A DNA stretch of 64,000 bases from Hyphococcus aureus. Lineage in GTDB: Bacteria > Pseudomonadota > Alphaproteobacteria > Caulobacterales > Parvularculaceae. Shown piece after piece: positions 24,191 to 31,903 of this stretch. The notes under the pieces are model-generated. The model ran no database searches. It worked only from the letters and a program-made list of their open reading frames with translations, and was not told where the DNA came from. The stretch's first letter is position 1. Each line of letters opens with the position of its first letter. Where the stretch lies: assembly GCF_042643165.1 (NCBI RefSeq), contig NZ_JBHRSH010000002.1:992001-1056000 (forward strand), in the 5' to 3' direction. The position numbers and the translations under genes are program-made.

Positions 24191-26358
24191 TACTGGCCGC
24201 CTCCCGCCCGGATAAGAATAAAGGTCACGAGAAGCGCGATCCCCACAAGCATTGCAAAGGCGTAGTGATAAACATAACCGCTCTGCATCTTCACGATGCG
24301 GCGCGCGCCGGCGGCGACAAACGTCGCGATGCCGTCCGGACCGACGCCGTCAATCGTCTTGCCGTCGCCGTCCTTCCAGAGAAAGCGACCAATCGCGAGC
24401 GCGGGTTTCACAAAGATGAAGTCGTAAATCTCGTCAAAATACCATTTGTTCTTGAGGAAAGCGTAGATCATGCCGCCCGGGCGCAACATTCCCGGCTTCA
24501 ACGGATCGCCGCGCAGATAATGCCAGCCCGCCGCAAAAGACCCGGTCAGCATGGCGATGAACGGCGCCCAAAGCACCCAAAGCGGAATGTCATGATGACC
24601 GCCGCCATGGTCTTCTTCTCCGACGGCGCCATGATCATCAGCGGCAGCCGTCGCATGCCCTGTATCCTCATGACTATCGCGCAAGGCTTCAACTTCGCCA
24701 GCACTCAAGTGATCGGCGACTGTGCCCGCATCTTCGTGATGGACTTCCTCAGCCGCATAGAGAGCGCCGTTCCAGAACTTGTCTGAATTGTCGCCAACGA
24801 AATAGCCGTAAAAAGCCATCCCCGCGACAAGGGCGCCGAGCGCCAGCGGGATCAACGGAGCCATCATCGTGTCGGGCACCGAATGGGGATGCTTGCGCAC
24901 ATTTTCCGGCGCCCGCGACGGCCCCCAGAAGGTGAGGAAGATCAGGCGCCACGAATAAAACGCCGTCATGACAGCCGCGAGCAGGCCAAGCGTGAAAGCG
25001 AAATACCCGAAGGCTGCACCCGCCTGGCCGCCGAAGAAGGCGCTTTCAAGAATCATGTCTTTCGAAACGAAGCCAGCGGTGCCGAGCGGCGCGCCAAAAA
25101 TTTTGCCTTCCCAAATTCCTGGTATCGCGGGAATGCCAACACCGGTAATGGCGATGGTGCCGATCACCATCAGGATATGCGTGAAAGGCATCAGCTCCTT
25201 GACGCCGCCCATCTTCTTGATGTCCTGCTCGTGATGCATGCCGATGATGACGGCGCCCGAGCCAAGGAACAACAGCGCCTTGAAGAAAGCGTGCGTAAAG
25301 AGATGGAACATCGCCGCGTCATAGGCGCCAACACCCGCCGCGAAAAACATGTAACCAAGCTGAGAACACGTCGAATAAGCGACGATCTTCTTAATATCGT
25401 CCTGAAGAAGCCCGACCGTCGCGGCGAAGAAGGCGGTTACCGCGCCAACCAGCGTCACAAGCGCGGCGGCGCTTGGCGCATATTCAAAAATTGCTGAACA
25501 ACGACAAACAAGGAAGACGCCAGCGGTCACCATGGTTGCCGCGTGAATAAGCGCAGAGACCGGCGTCGGGCCTTCCATAGCGTCCGGAAGCCATGTGTGG
25601 AGCAGGAACTGCGCCGACTTACCCATGGCGCCGATAAACAACAGGACGGCAATCACTGTTAGCGCATGGAAGTCCCAGCTTAGGAAACGGATCGTCAACT
25701 CCTGAATGTGGCCGCCTGCGCTGGCGTTCCAGGGTGTCACAATCGCGTTGCCCGCTACAGCCGAGAAGACTTCGTCAAACTGGATCGTGCCGAAAACGTA
25801 AAAGATGCACATGATGCCAAGCGCGAAACCGAAGTCCCCCACCCGGTTGACGACGAAGGCCTTGATCGCCGCATCGTTCGCAGACTTCTTCTTAAACCAG
25901 AAACCGATCAGCAGATAGGAAGCGAGACCCACACCCTCCCAGCCAAAGAAAAGCTGAAGGAAATTGTCCGCCGTGACGAGGCACAGCATGGCGAAAGTGA
26001 AGAGTGAGAGATACGCGAAGAAACGCGATTGCTCGCCATATTCCTTCATGTAGCCCATGGAATACGTATGAACCAAGAAGGAGACCGAGTTCACCACCAC
26101 CAGCATCACCGCAGACAGCGTATCGAGCCGCACCGACCAGTTCGCGCGAAAGTCACCTGAGCTGATCCATTCAAACAGCGTAATCGTGCGCGCATTGCCG
26201 CCGACCGCCACATCAAAAAACAGGAACCACGACATGACCGCGGCGATCAGAAGAAGGACGGTCGTTAGAAGCTCGGATGCGCGATAGCCGAAAGCGCGGC
26301 CCACTGGCATGGAGAGCATCGCGCCAAAGAGCGGCAGTAAGACGACAAAGGGTTCCAT
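24190..26358 (-). CDS. nuoL: NADH-quinone oxidoreductase subunit L
   Basis: This 722-residue subunit is the distal proton channel and carries the long lateral helix that braces the membrane arm. The core motifs are FFGWEGVGLASYLLIGFW, MGKSAQFLLHTWLPDAMEGPTPV and KKIVAYSTCSQLGYMF. Odd here is a region of about residues 536-589 very rich in His, Asp, Glu and Ala (EEVHHEDAG, DDHGAVGEEDHGGGHHD) between helices near the C-terminus; it is absent or shorter in most NuoL proteins I know. It may bind metal or extend into the periplasm or cytoplasm. The start ATG at 26358 is 16 bases after nuoK's stop. Confidence 0.95.
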   Translation of the reverse strand: MEPFVVLLPLFGAMLSMPVGRAFGYRASELLTTVLLLIAAVMSWFLFFDVAVGGNARTITLFEWISSGDFRANWSVRLDTLSAVMLVVVNSVSFLVHTYSMGYMKEYGEQSRFFAYLSLFTFAMLCLVTADNFLQLFFGWEGVGLASYLLIGFWFKKKSANDAAIKAFVVNRVGDFGFALGIMCIFYVFGTIQFDEVFSAVAGNAIVTPWNASAGGHIQELTIRFLSWDFHALTVIAVLLFIGAMGKSAQFLLHTWLPDAMEGPTPVSALIHAATMVTAGVFLVCRCSAIFEYAPSAAALVTLVGAVTAFFAATVGLLQDDIKKIVAYSTCSQLGYMFFAAGVGAYDAAMFHLFTHAFFKALLFLGSGAVIIGMHHEQDIKKMGGVKELMPFTHILMVIGTIAITGVGIPAIPGIWEGKIFGAPLGTAGFVSKDMILESAFFGGQAGAAFGYFAFTLGLLAAVMTAFYSWRLIFLTFWGPSRAPENVRKHPHSVPDTMMAPLIPLALGALVAGMAFYGYFVGDNSDKFWNGALYAAEEVHHEDAGTVADHLSAGEVEALRDSHEDTGHATAAADDHGAVGEEDHGGGHHDIPLWVLWAPFIAMLTGSFAAGWHYLRGDPLKPGMLRPGGMIYAFLKNKWYFDEIYDFIFVKPALAIGRFLWKDGDGKTIDGVGPDGIATFVAAGARRIVKMQSGYVYHYAFAMLVGIALLVTFILIRAGGGQ

Positions 26359-26374
26359 GAAACTCTGCGCGCCC

Positions 26375-26680
26375 CTAGTTCTTCATCAGGCTGGCGTCAT
26401 CGACAGCGATGTCGCCGCGATTGCGGAAGAAGGCAACAAGAATGGCGAGCCCGACGGCGGCTTCAGCCGCAGCGACGGTCAGCACCATAAAGGCGAAGAC
26501 CTGCCCTACGAGATCGCCCAGAAATTGCGAGAACGCCACAAAATTGATGTTCACTGCGAGCAGCATCAACTCGATCGACATCAAGATGACGATGACATTC
26601 TTCCGGTTGAGGAAGATGCCCGCCATGCCAATGGCGAAAAGGATCGCCGCAACGGAAAGATAATGCCCAAGCCCGATCAT
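26375..26680 (-). CDS. nuoK: NADH-quinone oxidoreductase subunit K
   Basis: This 101-residue three-helix subunit (MrpC-like) forms the E-channel link of complex I. It has the typical start IGLGHYLSVAAILFAIGMAG, NVIVILMSIELMLLAVNINF with the conserved membrane Glu, and VFAFMVLTVAAAEAAVGLA with the second Glu. The start is the ATG at 26680, giving the family's normal length; an upstream extension of 37 residues would overlap nuoJ. Confidence 0.94.
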   Translation of the reverse strand: MIGLGHYLSVAAILFAIGMAGIFLNRKNVIVILMSIELMLLAVNINFVAFSQFLGDLVGQVFAFMVLTVAAAEAAVGLAILVAFFRNRGDIAVDDASLMKN

Positions 26681-26690
26681 GACATCGCCC

Positions 26691-27329
26691 CTATGACAGC
26701 CCCTGCCCCGGCCGGATATCCACAAGCTCGTAACCTTCTTCGCGCTTGCGGCCGACTTGTGCGGCTGGGTCCTGTTTCTTGATTCCGTCACGCGTACGGA
26801 AGGTGAGAATGATCGCGCCGATCATGGCGACCAGTAGCACCATGCCCGCGATCTGAAAGTAATGTACGTAATCGGTGTAGAGAATAAGCCCCAGCGCTTC
26901 GATGTTTGTGGGGCCGTTCGGATCAGTGATGGTTTGCGCCGCTGTCGGCGACGGATGCGCGCGCGCAAGCTCCGCATCGGTTGGGAACGCCCAGACAAAC
27001 ACCACCATAATGAGTTCTACAACAACGATCGCGGCGAGTGCGCCGCCGATCGGCAGATATTGCAGAAAACCCTGCTTCATCTCGACAAAATCGACATCGA
27101 GCATCATCACAACAAACAGGAACAAGACAGCCACTGCGCCGACATAGACGACGACCAGAACCATGGCGAGATATTCCGCGCCCATAAGCACAAACAGCCC
27201 GGCGGCGGAAATGAAAGCCAAAATCAGGAACAGGACCGAATGAACCGGGTTCTTCGAGGCAACCACCATCAGCCCCGAGGCGATGGCGGAAAAAGCAAAT
27301 AGGTAAAAGGCGATGACGGCAATGGACAT
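26691..27329 (-). CDS. nuoJ: NADH-quinone oxidoreductase subunit J
   Basis: This 212-residue membrane subunit carries the pi-bulge helix that couples quinone reduction to proton movement. Conserved helices include NPVHSVLFLILAFISAAGLF, VLMGAEYLAMVLVVVYVGAV and VLFLFVVMMLDVDFVEMKQG, with a later segment LILYTDYVHYFQIAGMVLLV. Upstream is a 272-base gap before the cytochrome c gene, which breaks the usual NuoI-NuoJ adjacency. I see no clear terminator or RNA in that gap, so it probably holds a separate promoter for nuoJ-N. Confidence 0.94.
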   Translation of the reverse strand: MSIAVIAFYLFAFSAIASGLMVVASKNPVHSVLFLILAFISAAGLFVLMGAEYLAMVLVVVYVGAVAVLFLFVVMMLDVDFVEMKQGFLQYLPIGGALAAIVVVELIMVVFVWAFPTDAELARAHPSPTAAQTITDPNGPTNIEALGLILYTDYVHYFQIAGMVLLVAMIGAIILTFRTRDGIKKQDPAAQVGRKREEGYELVDIRPGQGLS

Positions 27330-27601
27330 AAGGTTGGCGCGCGAGGCTCTCTCGAAACGATACGGGACTCGATAAGACGCGCCGAATGGCGCTTATGGAC
27401 CGGCGCTCCCCACTCTTGATACCCGGCGGCGCCGGCGACTCAACAAAATGACGAGGCTCGCGGCGCTTTTAGAGGCATTGGTCAGGCTTTGCAAAGGGAT
27501 AGGAACGCAAAATCCGCGGAAAACCGGGGCTTTTCGCCACGGTTTGCGCCTTGTGGAAAAGGCGCATGGAGCGCATCTCGCCGCCCGGGTCTGAAAATCG
27601 C

Positions 27602-27982
27602 CTATTCGCCGTTCCCAAGGACGCCAAGATAGGCCGCAAGATCGTCAATCCGGTCCGGCTCCACGATTAGCGTTGGCATGTTGCGATGAGGCGACCGCAA
27701 CAGCGCCGACAGCGCCGGGCGCGTCATATCCGGCCGGGTGGCCAGCGCCTCAAAGGATGGCGCCGCCACATTGGGAGAAATAAGCTGGCCCGGCTCGACT
27801 GCGTGACAAGAAGCGCACGCCTCTCTGGCATAGGCGAGGCCCAGCTCCGCCGGACTTGTCTCCACATGACCTGTGGGGCCGCCGCGATCGGCGGCCACGC
27901 AACCGGTCAGCCCCACAATAAGCGCAACTCCCGCAGCCGCGCCGAAGACGAGAGGTGATGTGAATTTGAAAAGACCGGTCAT
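27602..27982 (-). CDS. Cytochrome c lipoprotein within the nuo cluster
   Basis: This 126-residue protein starts with a lipoprotein-like signal (residues 11-28, ending VGLTGC with Cys28), so it may be lipid-anchored in the periplasm. One c-type heme site CASCH is at residues 56-60, with a likely distal Met in HRNMPTLIVE. The C-terminal helix RIDDLAAYLGVL is typical of class I cytochrome c. It sits between nuoI and nuoJ on the same strand, separated by 102 and 272 bases, so it need not be co-transcribed. Complex I itself uses no cytochrome c; a role in electron transfer to a terminal oxidase is more likely. The electron partner is not visible here. Confidence 0.85.
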   Translation of the reverse strand: MTGLFKFTSPLVFGAAAGVALIVGLTGCVAADRGGPTGHVETSPAELGLAYAREACASCHAVEPGQLISPNVAAPSFEALATRPDMTRPALSALLRSPHRNMPTLIVEPDRIDDLAAYLGVLGNGE

Positions 27983-28084
27983 GCAAGCGCCCCCTTGCTT
28001 TCCTCAGGGTGAGTTAATCATGAGGCCAGGCGTTGCGCCACTATCCCGGCTCACTGGCCGTAAATACTTGGCGGCAAAAGAGAT

Positions 28085-28573
28085 TTAACGGTAAGGGGCG
28101 TCGAGCTCGAGATTACGGGCAATCTCCCGCTCCCAGCGGTCGCCATTCGCAAGAAGGCGGTCCTTGTCATAGAAAAGCTCTTCGCGCGTTTCCGTTGCAA
28201 ACTCGAAATTCGGCCCTTCGACAATCGCGTCCACCGGGCAGGCTTCCTGACAGAAGCCGCAATAGATGCATTTGGTCATGTCGATGTCATAGCGCGTGGT
28301 CCGGCGGGACCCGTCATCGCGTGGCTCGGCCTCAATGGTGATCGCCTGCGCCGGACAAATCGCTTCGCATAGTTTGCAGGCGATACAGCGCTCTTCGCCA
28401 TTCGCGTAGCGGCGCAGGGCGTGTTCACCGCGAAAACGCGGAGACAAGGGGCCTTTCTCAAACGGATAGTTCAAGGTCGGCTTCGGCTGAACATAATATT
28501 TCATCGCAAGACCGAAGGCCTTGATGAAATCCAGCAGCATGAAGCCTTTAAGCGCCTGTCCTAATCGCGACAT
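28085..28573 (-). CDS. nuoI: NADH-quinone oxidoreductase subunit I
   Basis: This 162-residue peripheral subunit carries clusters N6a and N6b of complex I. Both ferredoxin motifs are intact: CIACKLCEAICPAQAI and CIYCGFCQEACPVDAI. The N-terminal amphipathic helix (GFMLLDFIKAFGLAMKYYV) anchors it on the membrane arm near NuoH. It starts 3 bases after the nuoH stop, so the two are coupled. Length is normal. Confidence 0.96.
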   Translation of the reverse strand: MSRLGQALKGFMLLDFIKAFGLAMKYYVQPKPTLNYPFEKGPLSPRFRGEHALRRYANGEERCIACKLCEAICPAQAITIEAEPRDDGSRRTTRYDIDMTKCIYCGFCQEACPVDAIVEGPNFEFATETREELFYDKDRLLANGDRWEREIARNLELDAPYR

Positions 28574-28576
28574 GTG

Positions 28577-29665
28577 TTAAGATCTCCAGCTTTGAAGGTA
28601 ATCGACCGCGCCGGGGAACATAATCAGGAATCCAGCCACGAGAACGACCCACGCCAGCGACAAGGGGAGGAAAATCTTCCAGCCGATGCGCATGAGCTGA
28701 TCGTAGCGATAGCGCGGCACAATCGCCTTCACCATGGCGAACAGGAAAAAGAAAAATACGATCTTGAGGATGAACCAGAGCACCGGCATCGGGCCAAGCT
28801 CCAGCCATGGCGCCCAGGCTGTCGGGATCGGCGAATGCCAGCCGCCGAAAAACAGGACGGTCAGCATCGCGCACATCAGCACGATATTGGCGAGTTCGCC
28901 AATCATGAACATCAGGAACAGGGTCGAGGAATATTCCACCTGATAGCCGGCGACGAGCTCCGATTCCGCTTCCGGCAGATCAAAAGGCGGGCGGTTCGTC
29001 TCAGCCAGCGCCGAGATAAAGAAGACAACAAACATCGGGAAAAGCGGAATGAAATTCCAGTTCCAGAAGCCGCCGCCGGCGCGCGCCTGTGACTCGACAA
29101 TCTCCGTAAGATTGAGCGAGCCCACCAGCAAAAGAACCGTGATGATCACGAAGCCGATCGAAACTTCGTAGGAGACCATCTGGGCGGCGGATCTGATGGC
29201 GCCCAGAAACGAATATTTCGAGTTCGACGCCCAGCCGCCCATGATGACGCCGTAAACGCCAAGGGACGATATCGCGAAGAGATAGAGAATGCCGACATTG
29301 ATGTCGGCGCCGACAAGCCCCGGCCCCACTGGAATCACCGCCCAGCCGACAAGGGCCAGAACAAAAGTGATCATGGGCGCGAGGATGAAAACGACCTTGT
29401 TCACGCCCGCAGGGATCAGGATTTCCTTGAATACGAACTTGAAGAGATCGGCGAAGGACTGAAGCAGGCCGAACGGCCCAACCACATTTGGCCCCTTGCG
29501 CATCTGAACGGCAGCCCAGACCTTGCGGTCGAAATACATAAGGAACGCCTGCGCCACCAGCAGGCTCACCAGGATCGCAAGCGCCCCCGCAGTCGTCGAT
29601 GCAAGCCACCAGCCCCAGCCCTGATCGGCTGGACGGGTGACCAGATTTGTCCAGATCTCTTCCAT
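28577..29665 (-). CDS. nuoH: NADH-quinone oxidoreductase subunit H
   Basis: This 362-residue, eight-helix subunit forms the quinone chamber and the start of the proton path. Recognisable segments are FDRKVWAAVQMRKGPNVVGP, LQSFADLFKFVFKEILIP, AAQMVSYEVSIGFVIITVLL, and ETNRPPFDLPEAESELVAGY with the conserved Glu cluster. It lies 99 bases downstream of the DUF2807 pair, with a terminator between, so nuoH-I probably has its own promoter in that gap. Confidence 0.96.
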   Translation of the reverse strand: MEEIWTNLVTRPADQGWGWWLASTTAGALAILVSLLVAQAFLMYFDRKVWAAVQMRKGPNVVGPFGLLQSFADLFKFVFKEILIPAGVNKVVFILAPMITFVLALVGWAVIPVGPGLVGADINVGILYLFAISSLGVYGVIMGGWASNSKYSFLGAIRSAAQMVSYEVSIGFVIITVLLLVGSLNLTEIVESQARAGGGFWNWNFIPLFPMFVVFFISALAETNRPPFDLPEAESELVAGYQVEYSSTLFLMFMIGELANIVLMCAMLTVLFFGGWHSPIPTAWAPWLELGPMPVLWFILKIVFFFFLFAMVKAIVPRYRYDQLMRIGWKIFLPLSLAWVVLVAGFLIMFPGAVDYLQSWRS

Positions 29666-29712
29666 GGGCCCGCGTCATAACGGGGATCGCGCAGTTAGTC
29701 ACGCACGAAAAC

Positions 29713-29739
29713 GGGGCCAATCCGTCGCGGATCGGCCCC
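29713..29739 (-). terminator. Likely Rho-independent terminator after the first DUF2807 gene
   Basis: A GGGGCC-x-ATCCG / CGGAT-x-GGCCCC hairpin (12-bp stem with one mismatch, 3-base loop) lies between the DUF2807 stop and nuoH. On the minus strand it is followed by GTTTTCG, on the plus strand by TTTTCG, so it could act both ways. It would separate the DUF2807 transcript from nuoH. Confidence 0.65.
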
Positions 29740-29763
29740 TTTTCGCCCCATACGGGGAAACCT

Positions 29764-30456
29764 TTACTTCACCGAAATGCTGGCGATGAAGCTGCTGTCC
29801 TTCTCCACCCGCGACGGCGAGCCGTAAATATCGATGGAGCCGATTCCGCTGACCGTAACGTCGGCCGATTCGCTGGCGTAGACGCTGGCCGAACCGACGC
29901 CTGAAACATCCACATCCACCTCGCGGCATTCGAGCCCTTTTGCATCAAGATCTCCCACACCGGATACGTCCGCCTCCAGGTGGCCGCAGGAGCCTTCGAT
30001 ATTGAGATCCCCGACGCCGGCGAGATCTATGTCGAATTCATCTGCATCAACGCCGGATATCCGGGCATCAGCGACGCCGGCTATATCAACGCCTGTCAAT
30101 GCTGGGAGCGTGATTTTCGCGGTCAGGCCAAAATCGCGCCAGCGATGGGCGCCTCTCTGCCCTTCCTTGCGGTCGAGTTTGAGAACGCCGTTTTCGACGC
30201 CAGCTTCCAAGCGTTCCATTTCCGCAGGAGCGCCGGACACCACAACTGAGAAGTCGCCGCCAACGGTCACATCAATCTCAAACACGCCACCGATATCAAT
30301 TTCGTCGAAGCCGGTGAGATCGAGCGTCTCGGAAATGTCCTTGCTCTTGTCCCGCTCGCCTACATTCTTGAGCGAACCGAATGCATAATTCGCTGCAGTC
30401 ACGGCAATGCCGATCGCCAGCACCAAACCGATAATCACACCAAAGAAAATTCTCAT
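29764..30456 (-). CDS. DUF2807 (head GIN domain) exported protein, copy 1
   Basis: This 230-residue protein has an N-terminal hydrophobic segment (FFGVIIGLVLAIGIAVTAA) acting as signal or anchor. The rest is a DUF2807-type beta-helix with repeated GVGDLxxxG and SGVGS turns (DLAGVGDLNIEGSC, ADVSGVGDLDAKG, VSGVGSASVYAS, VSGIGSIDIYGSP). Two cysteines (GSCGHL, LECREV) may pair. It is a paralogue of the next upstream gene, which shares the same repeat pattern. The family is described as putative adhesin-like; its function is unknown to me. Its ribosome site (GGAGGCGACCT) is almost the same as that of copy 2. Confidence 0.82.
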   Translation of the reverse strand: MRIFFGVIIGLVLAIGIAVTAANYAFGSLKNVGERDKSKDISETLDLTGFDEIDIGGVFEIDVTVGGDFSVVVSGAPAEMERLEAGVENGVLKLDRKEGQRGAHRWRDFGLTAKITLPALTGVDIAGVADARISGVDADEFDIDLAGVGDLNIEGSCGHLEADVSGVGDLDAKGLECREVDVDVSGVGSASVYASESADVTVSGIGSIDIYGSPSRVEKDSSFIASISVK

Positions 30457-30576
30457 AGGTCGCCTCCCGTCTATCCCTGTCCCCTATTGCGCTAATGTAG
30501 CACCACCGGATGACAGAACCAACGCATTCAACCGCGCCGCGACCTCGCCCTGTCGCTTCCGAGAGTCCAAACAAAA

Positions 30577-30599
30577 ACGCCGCGCAAAAAGCGCGGCGT
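30577..30599 (-). terminator. Rho-independent terminator after the second DUF2807 gene
   Basis: A perfect 9-bp stem ACGCCGCGC / GCGCGGCGT closes an A5 loop (30586-30590). On the minus strand it is followed by TTTTTGTTTGG. It lies 21 bases after the copy 2 stop and before copy 1, so each DUF2807 gene has its own transcript end. Confidence 0.82.
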
Positions 30600-30620
30600 C
30601 ATGGCAGTATGCCGATATTA

Positions 30621-31277
30621 TCAGTGGACGGTAATGTCCGCGAACATACTTTTGTTCTTGCTCACTTTTTCGGGCGATCCATAGACGTCAATATCGCCCA
30701 TGCCAGAAACTTTTGCGTCTATTTCGTCGCTCGCGAAAACAATGGCGCTTCCGACGCCAGAGACTTTCACCTCCGCGACGCCGCATTCAAGATTGCGCGC
30801 ATCGAGATCGCCGACGCCAGACAAATGGGCGTCAAGGGCGCCGCACTCGCCGTCGATTTCGAGATCGCCAACGCCTGAAATTTTAACGGTAAAATCGTCC
30901 GCATCCACATCGGAAATATGGCCGTCTACGACACCGGATATATTGACCGCCGTCAGGCTCGGCAAAGTGATGACAGCCTCTACGCCATCGCGGTTATTTC
31001 GGTTTTTCTCACCCTTCATCCGCTTGCGCTGACCGAGCACAAGCGCGCCATTGTCCACGGACGCCTCAACCCGATCCATTTCATAGGCGGGGCCTGAAAG
31101 CTCCACCGAGAAATCAGGACCAACGCGCACATCAAGCTCATAAACACCTGCGATTGTGATCGCGTCGAACCCTGCAAGGTCGAGCTTTCGCATCACCGTC
31201 TCTTCATCATGAGCAAATGCTGCGCCCGCAACGCCCAGCGCCATAGCGCAAGCTGAGAGAACAAATCGTTTTTTCAT
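30621..31277 (-). CDS. DUF2807 (head GIN domain) exported protein, copy 2
   Basis: This 218-residue protein has a cleavable signal peptide (KRFVLSACAMALGVAGAAFA, then HDEE). The mature protein follows the same beta-helical pattern as its neighbour: FDAITIAGVYELDVRVGPDF, ISGVGDLEIDGECG, LSGVGDLDARNLECG and VSGVGSAIVFAS. The basic stretch GQRKRMKGEKNRNNRD marks a loop that the other copy replaces with KEGQRGAHRWRD. It is likely the product of a tandem duplication with later divergence (one lipid/membrane-type start, one cleaved). Function is unknown. It lies 94 bases downstream of a small membrane protein gene. Confidence 0.82.
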   Translation of the reverse strand: MKKRFVLSACAMALGVAGAAFAHDEETVMRKLDLAGFDAITIAGVYELDVRVGPDFSVELSGPAYEMDRVEASVDNGALVLGQRKRMKGEKNRNNRDGVEAVITLPSLTAVNISGVVDGHISDVDADDFTVKISGVGDLEIDGECGALDAHLSGVGDLDARNLECGVAEVKVSGVGSAIVFASDEIDAKVSGMGDIDVYGSPEKVSKNKSMFADITVH

Positions 31278-31371
31278 GAGTCGCCTCCATGTCTTGCGAC
31301 GAATGTAACGCTTTAACCGCAGGCAGTGAAGCTCGCCTTGTCGCAGAGAGAGCGCAATCCGGCGAAGAAAT

Positions 31372-31896
31372 TTAGTGAATCCGGAAGATGACCGGACCTT
31401 CCGCCTCGGCTTCCGCTTTTTCGGCCGCCCGCCAATGCGGTTTCATCCCCTGCGCGAAAACGATGGCGATCACCAGCGCCGGAGCGAAAATGGCGGCGAT
31501 CGTATCAAGACTGAAACTCGCCGCTCCAGGCACACTGATAGCGAGAAGAACAAACACAGCGATAGCGACACCGCTCGCAGCCCCCAAATAAGGCCAGACA
31601 TTTCGCCGCTTGCGCTTTTCCAGCGCTGCGAAAAGCGGCGCGCCAAAGATGACGCTGGCGACAAAACCGGCCAGAAAAATCAAGATACTGACGAGCAGAG
31701 ATTCCAGCAGTTGCGAAACCACTCCACTCAAGAAAAAGCCGCCGAAAAGACTTCGCGCCAACGCCAAAAGAAATGTCAGCGCGCCGCCCGCTGCTGCGCC
31801 AGTAAACACGGCAAAAACCATTTGCTCAAAAGCAACATTGATGCGGACCTGATCAATCGTCGCCTGTTCGTCGGACTGGCCACCAGTCAGGCGCAA
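31372..31896 (-). CDS. Uncharacterised four-helix membrane protein
   Basis: This 174-residue protein has four hydrophobic helices: FAVFTGAAAGGALTFLLALA, LESLLVSILIFLAGFVASVI, YLGAASGVAIAVFVLLAIS and IAAIFAPALVIAIVFAQG. A short basic loop (ALEKRKRRNVW) follows the second, favouring a cytoplasmic position. No family is recognised. It begins 7 bases after the nuoG stop with a TTG start preceded by GGAG, so it is probably co-transcribed with nuoG. A role linked to complex I is only suggested by position. Confidence 0.65.
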   Translation of the reverse strand: MRLTGGQSDEQATIDQVRINVAFEQMVFAVFTGAAAGGALTFLLALARSLFGGFFLSGVVSQLLESLLVSILIFLAGFVASVIFGAPLFAALEKRKRRNVWPYLGAASGVAIAVFVLLAISVPGAASFSLDTIAAIFAPALVIAIVFAQGMKPHWRAAEKAEAEAEGPVIFRIH

Positions 31897-31903
31897 CGAG
31901 AGA

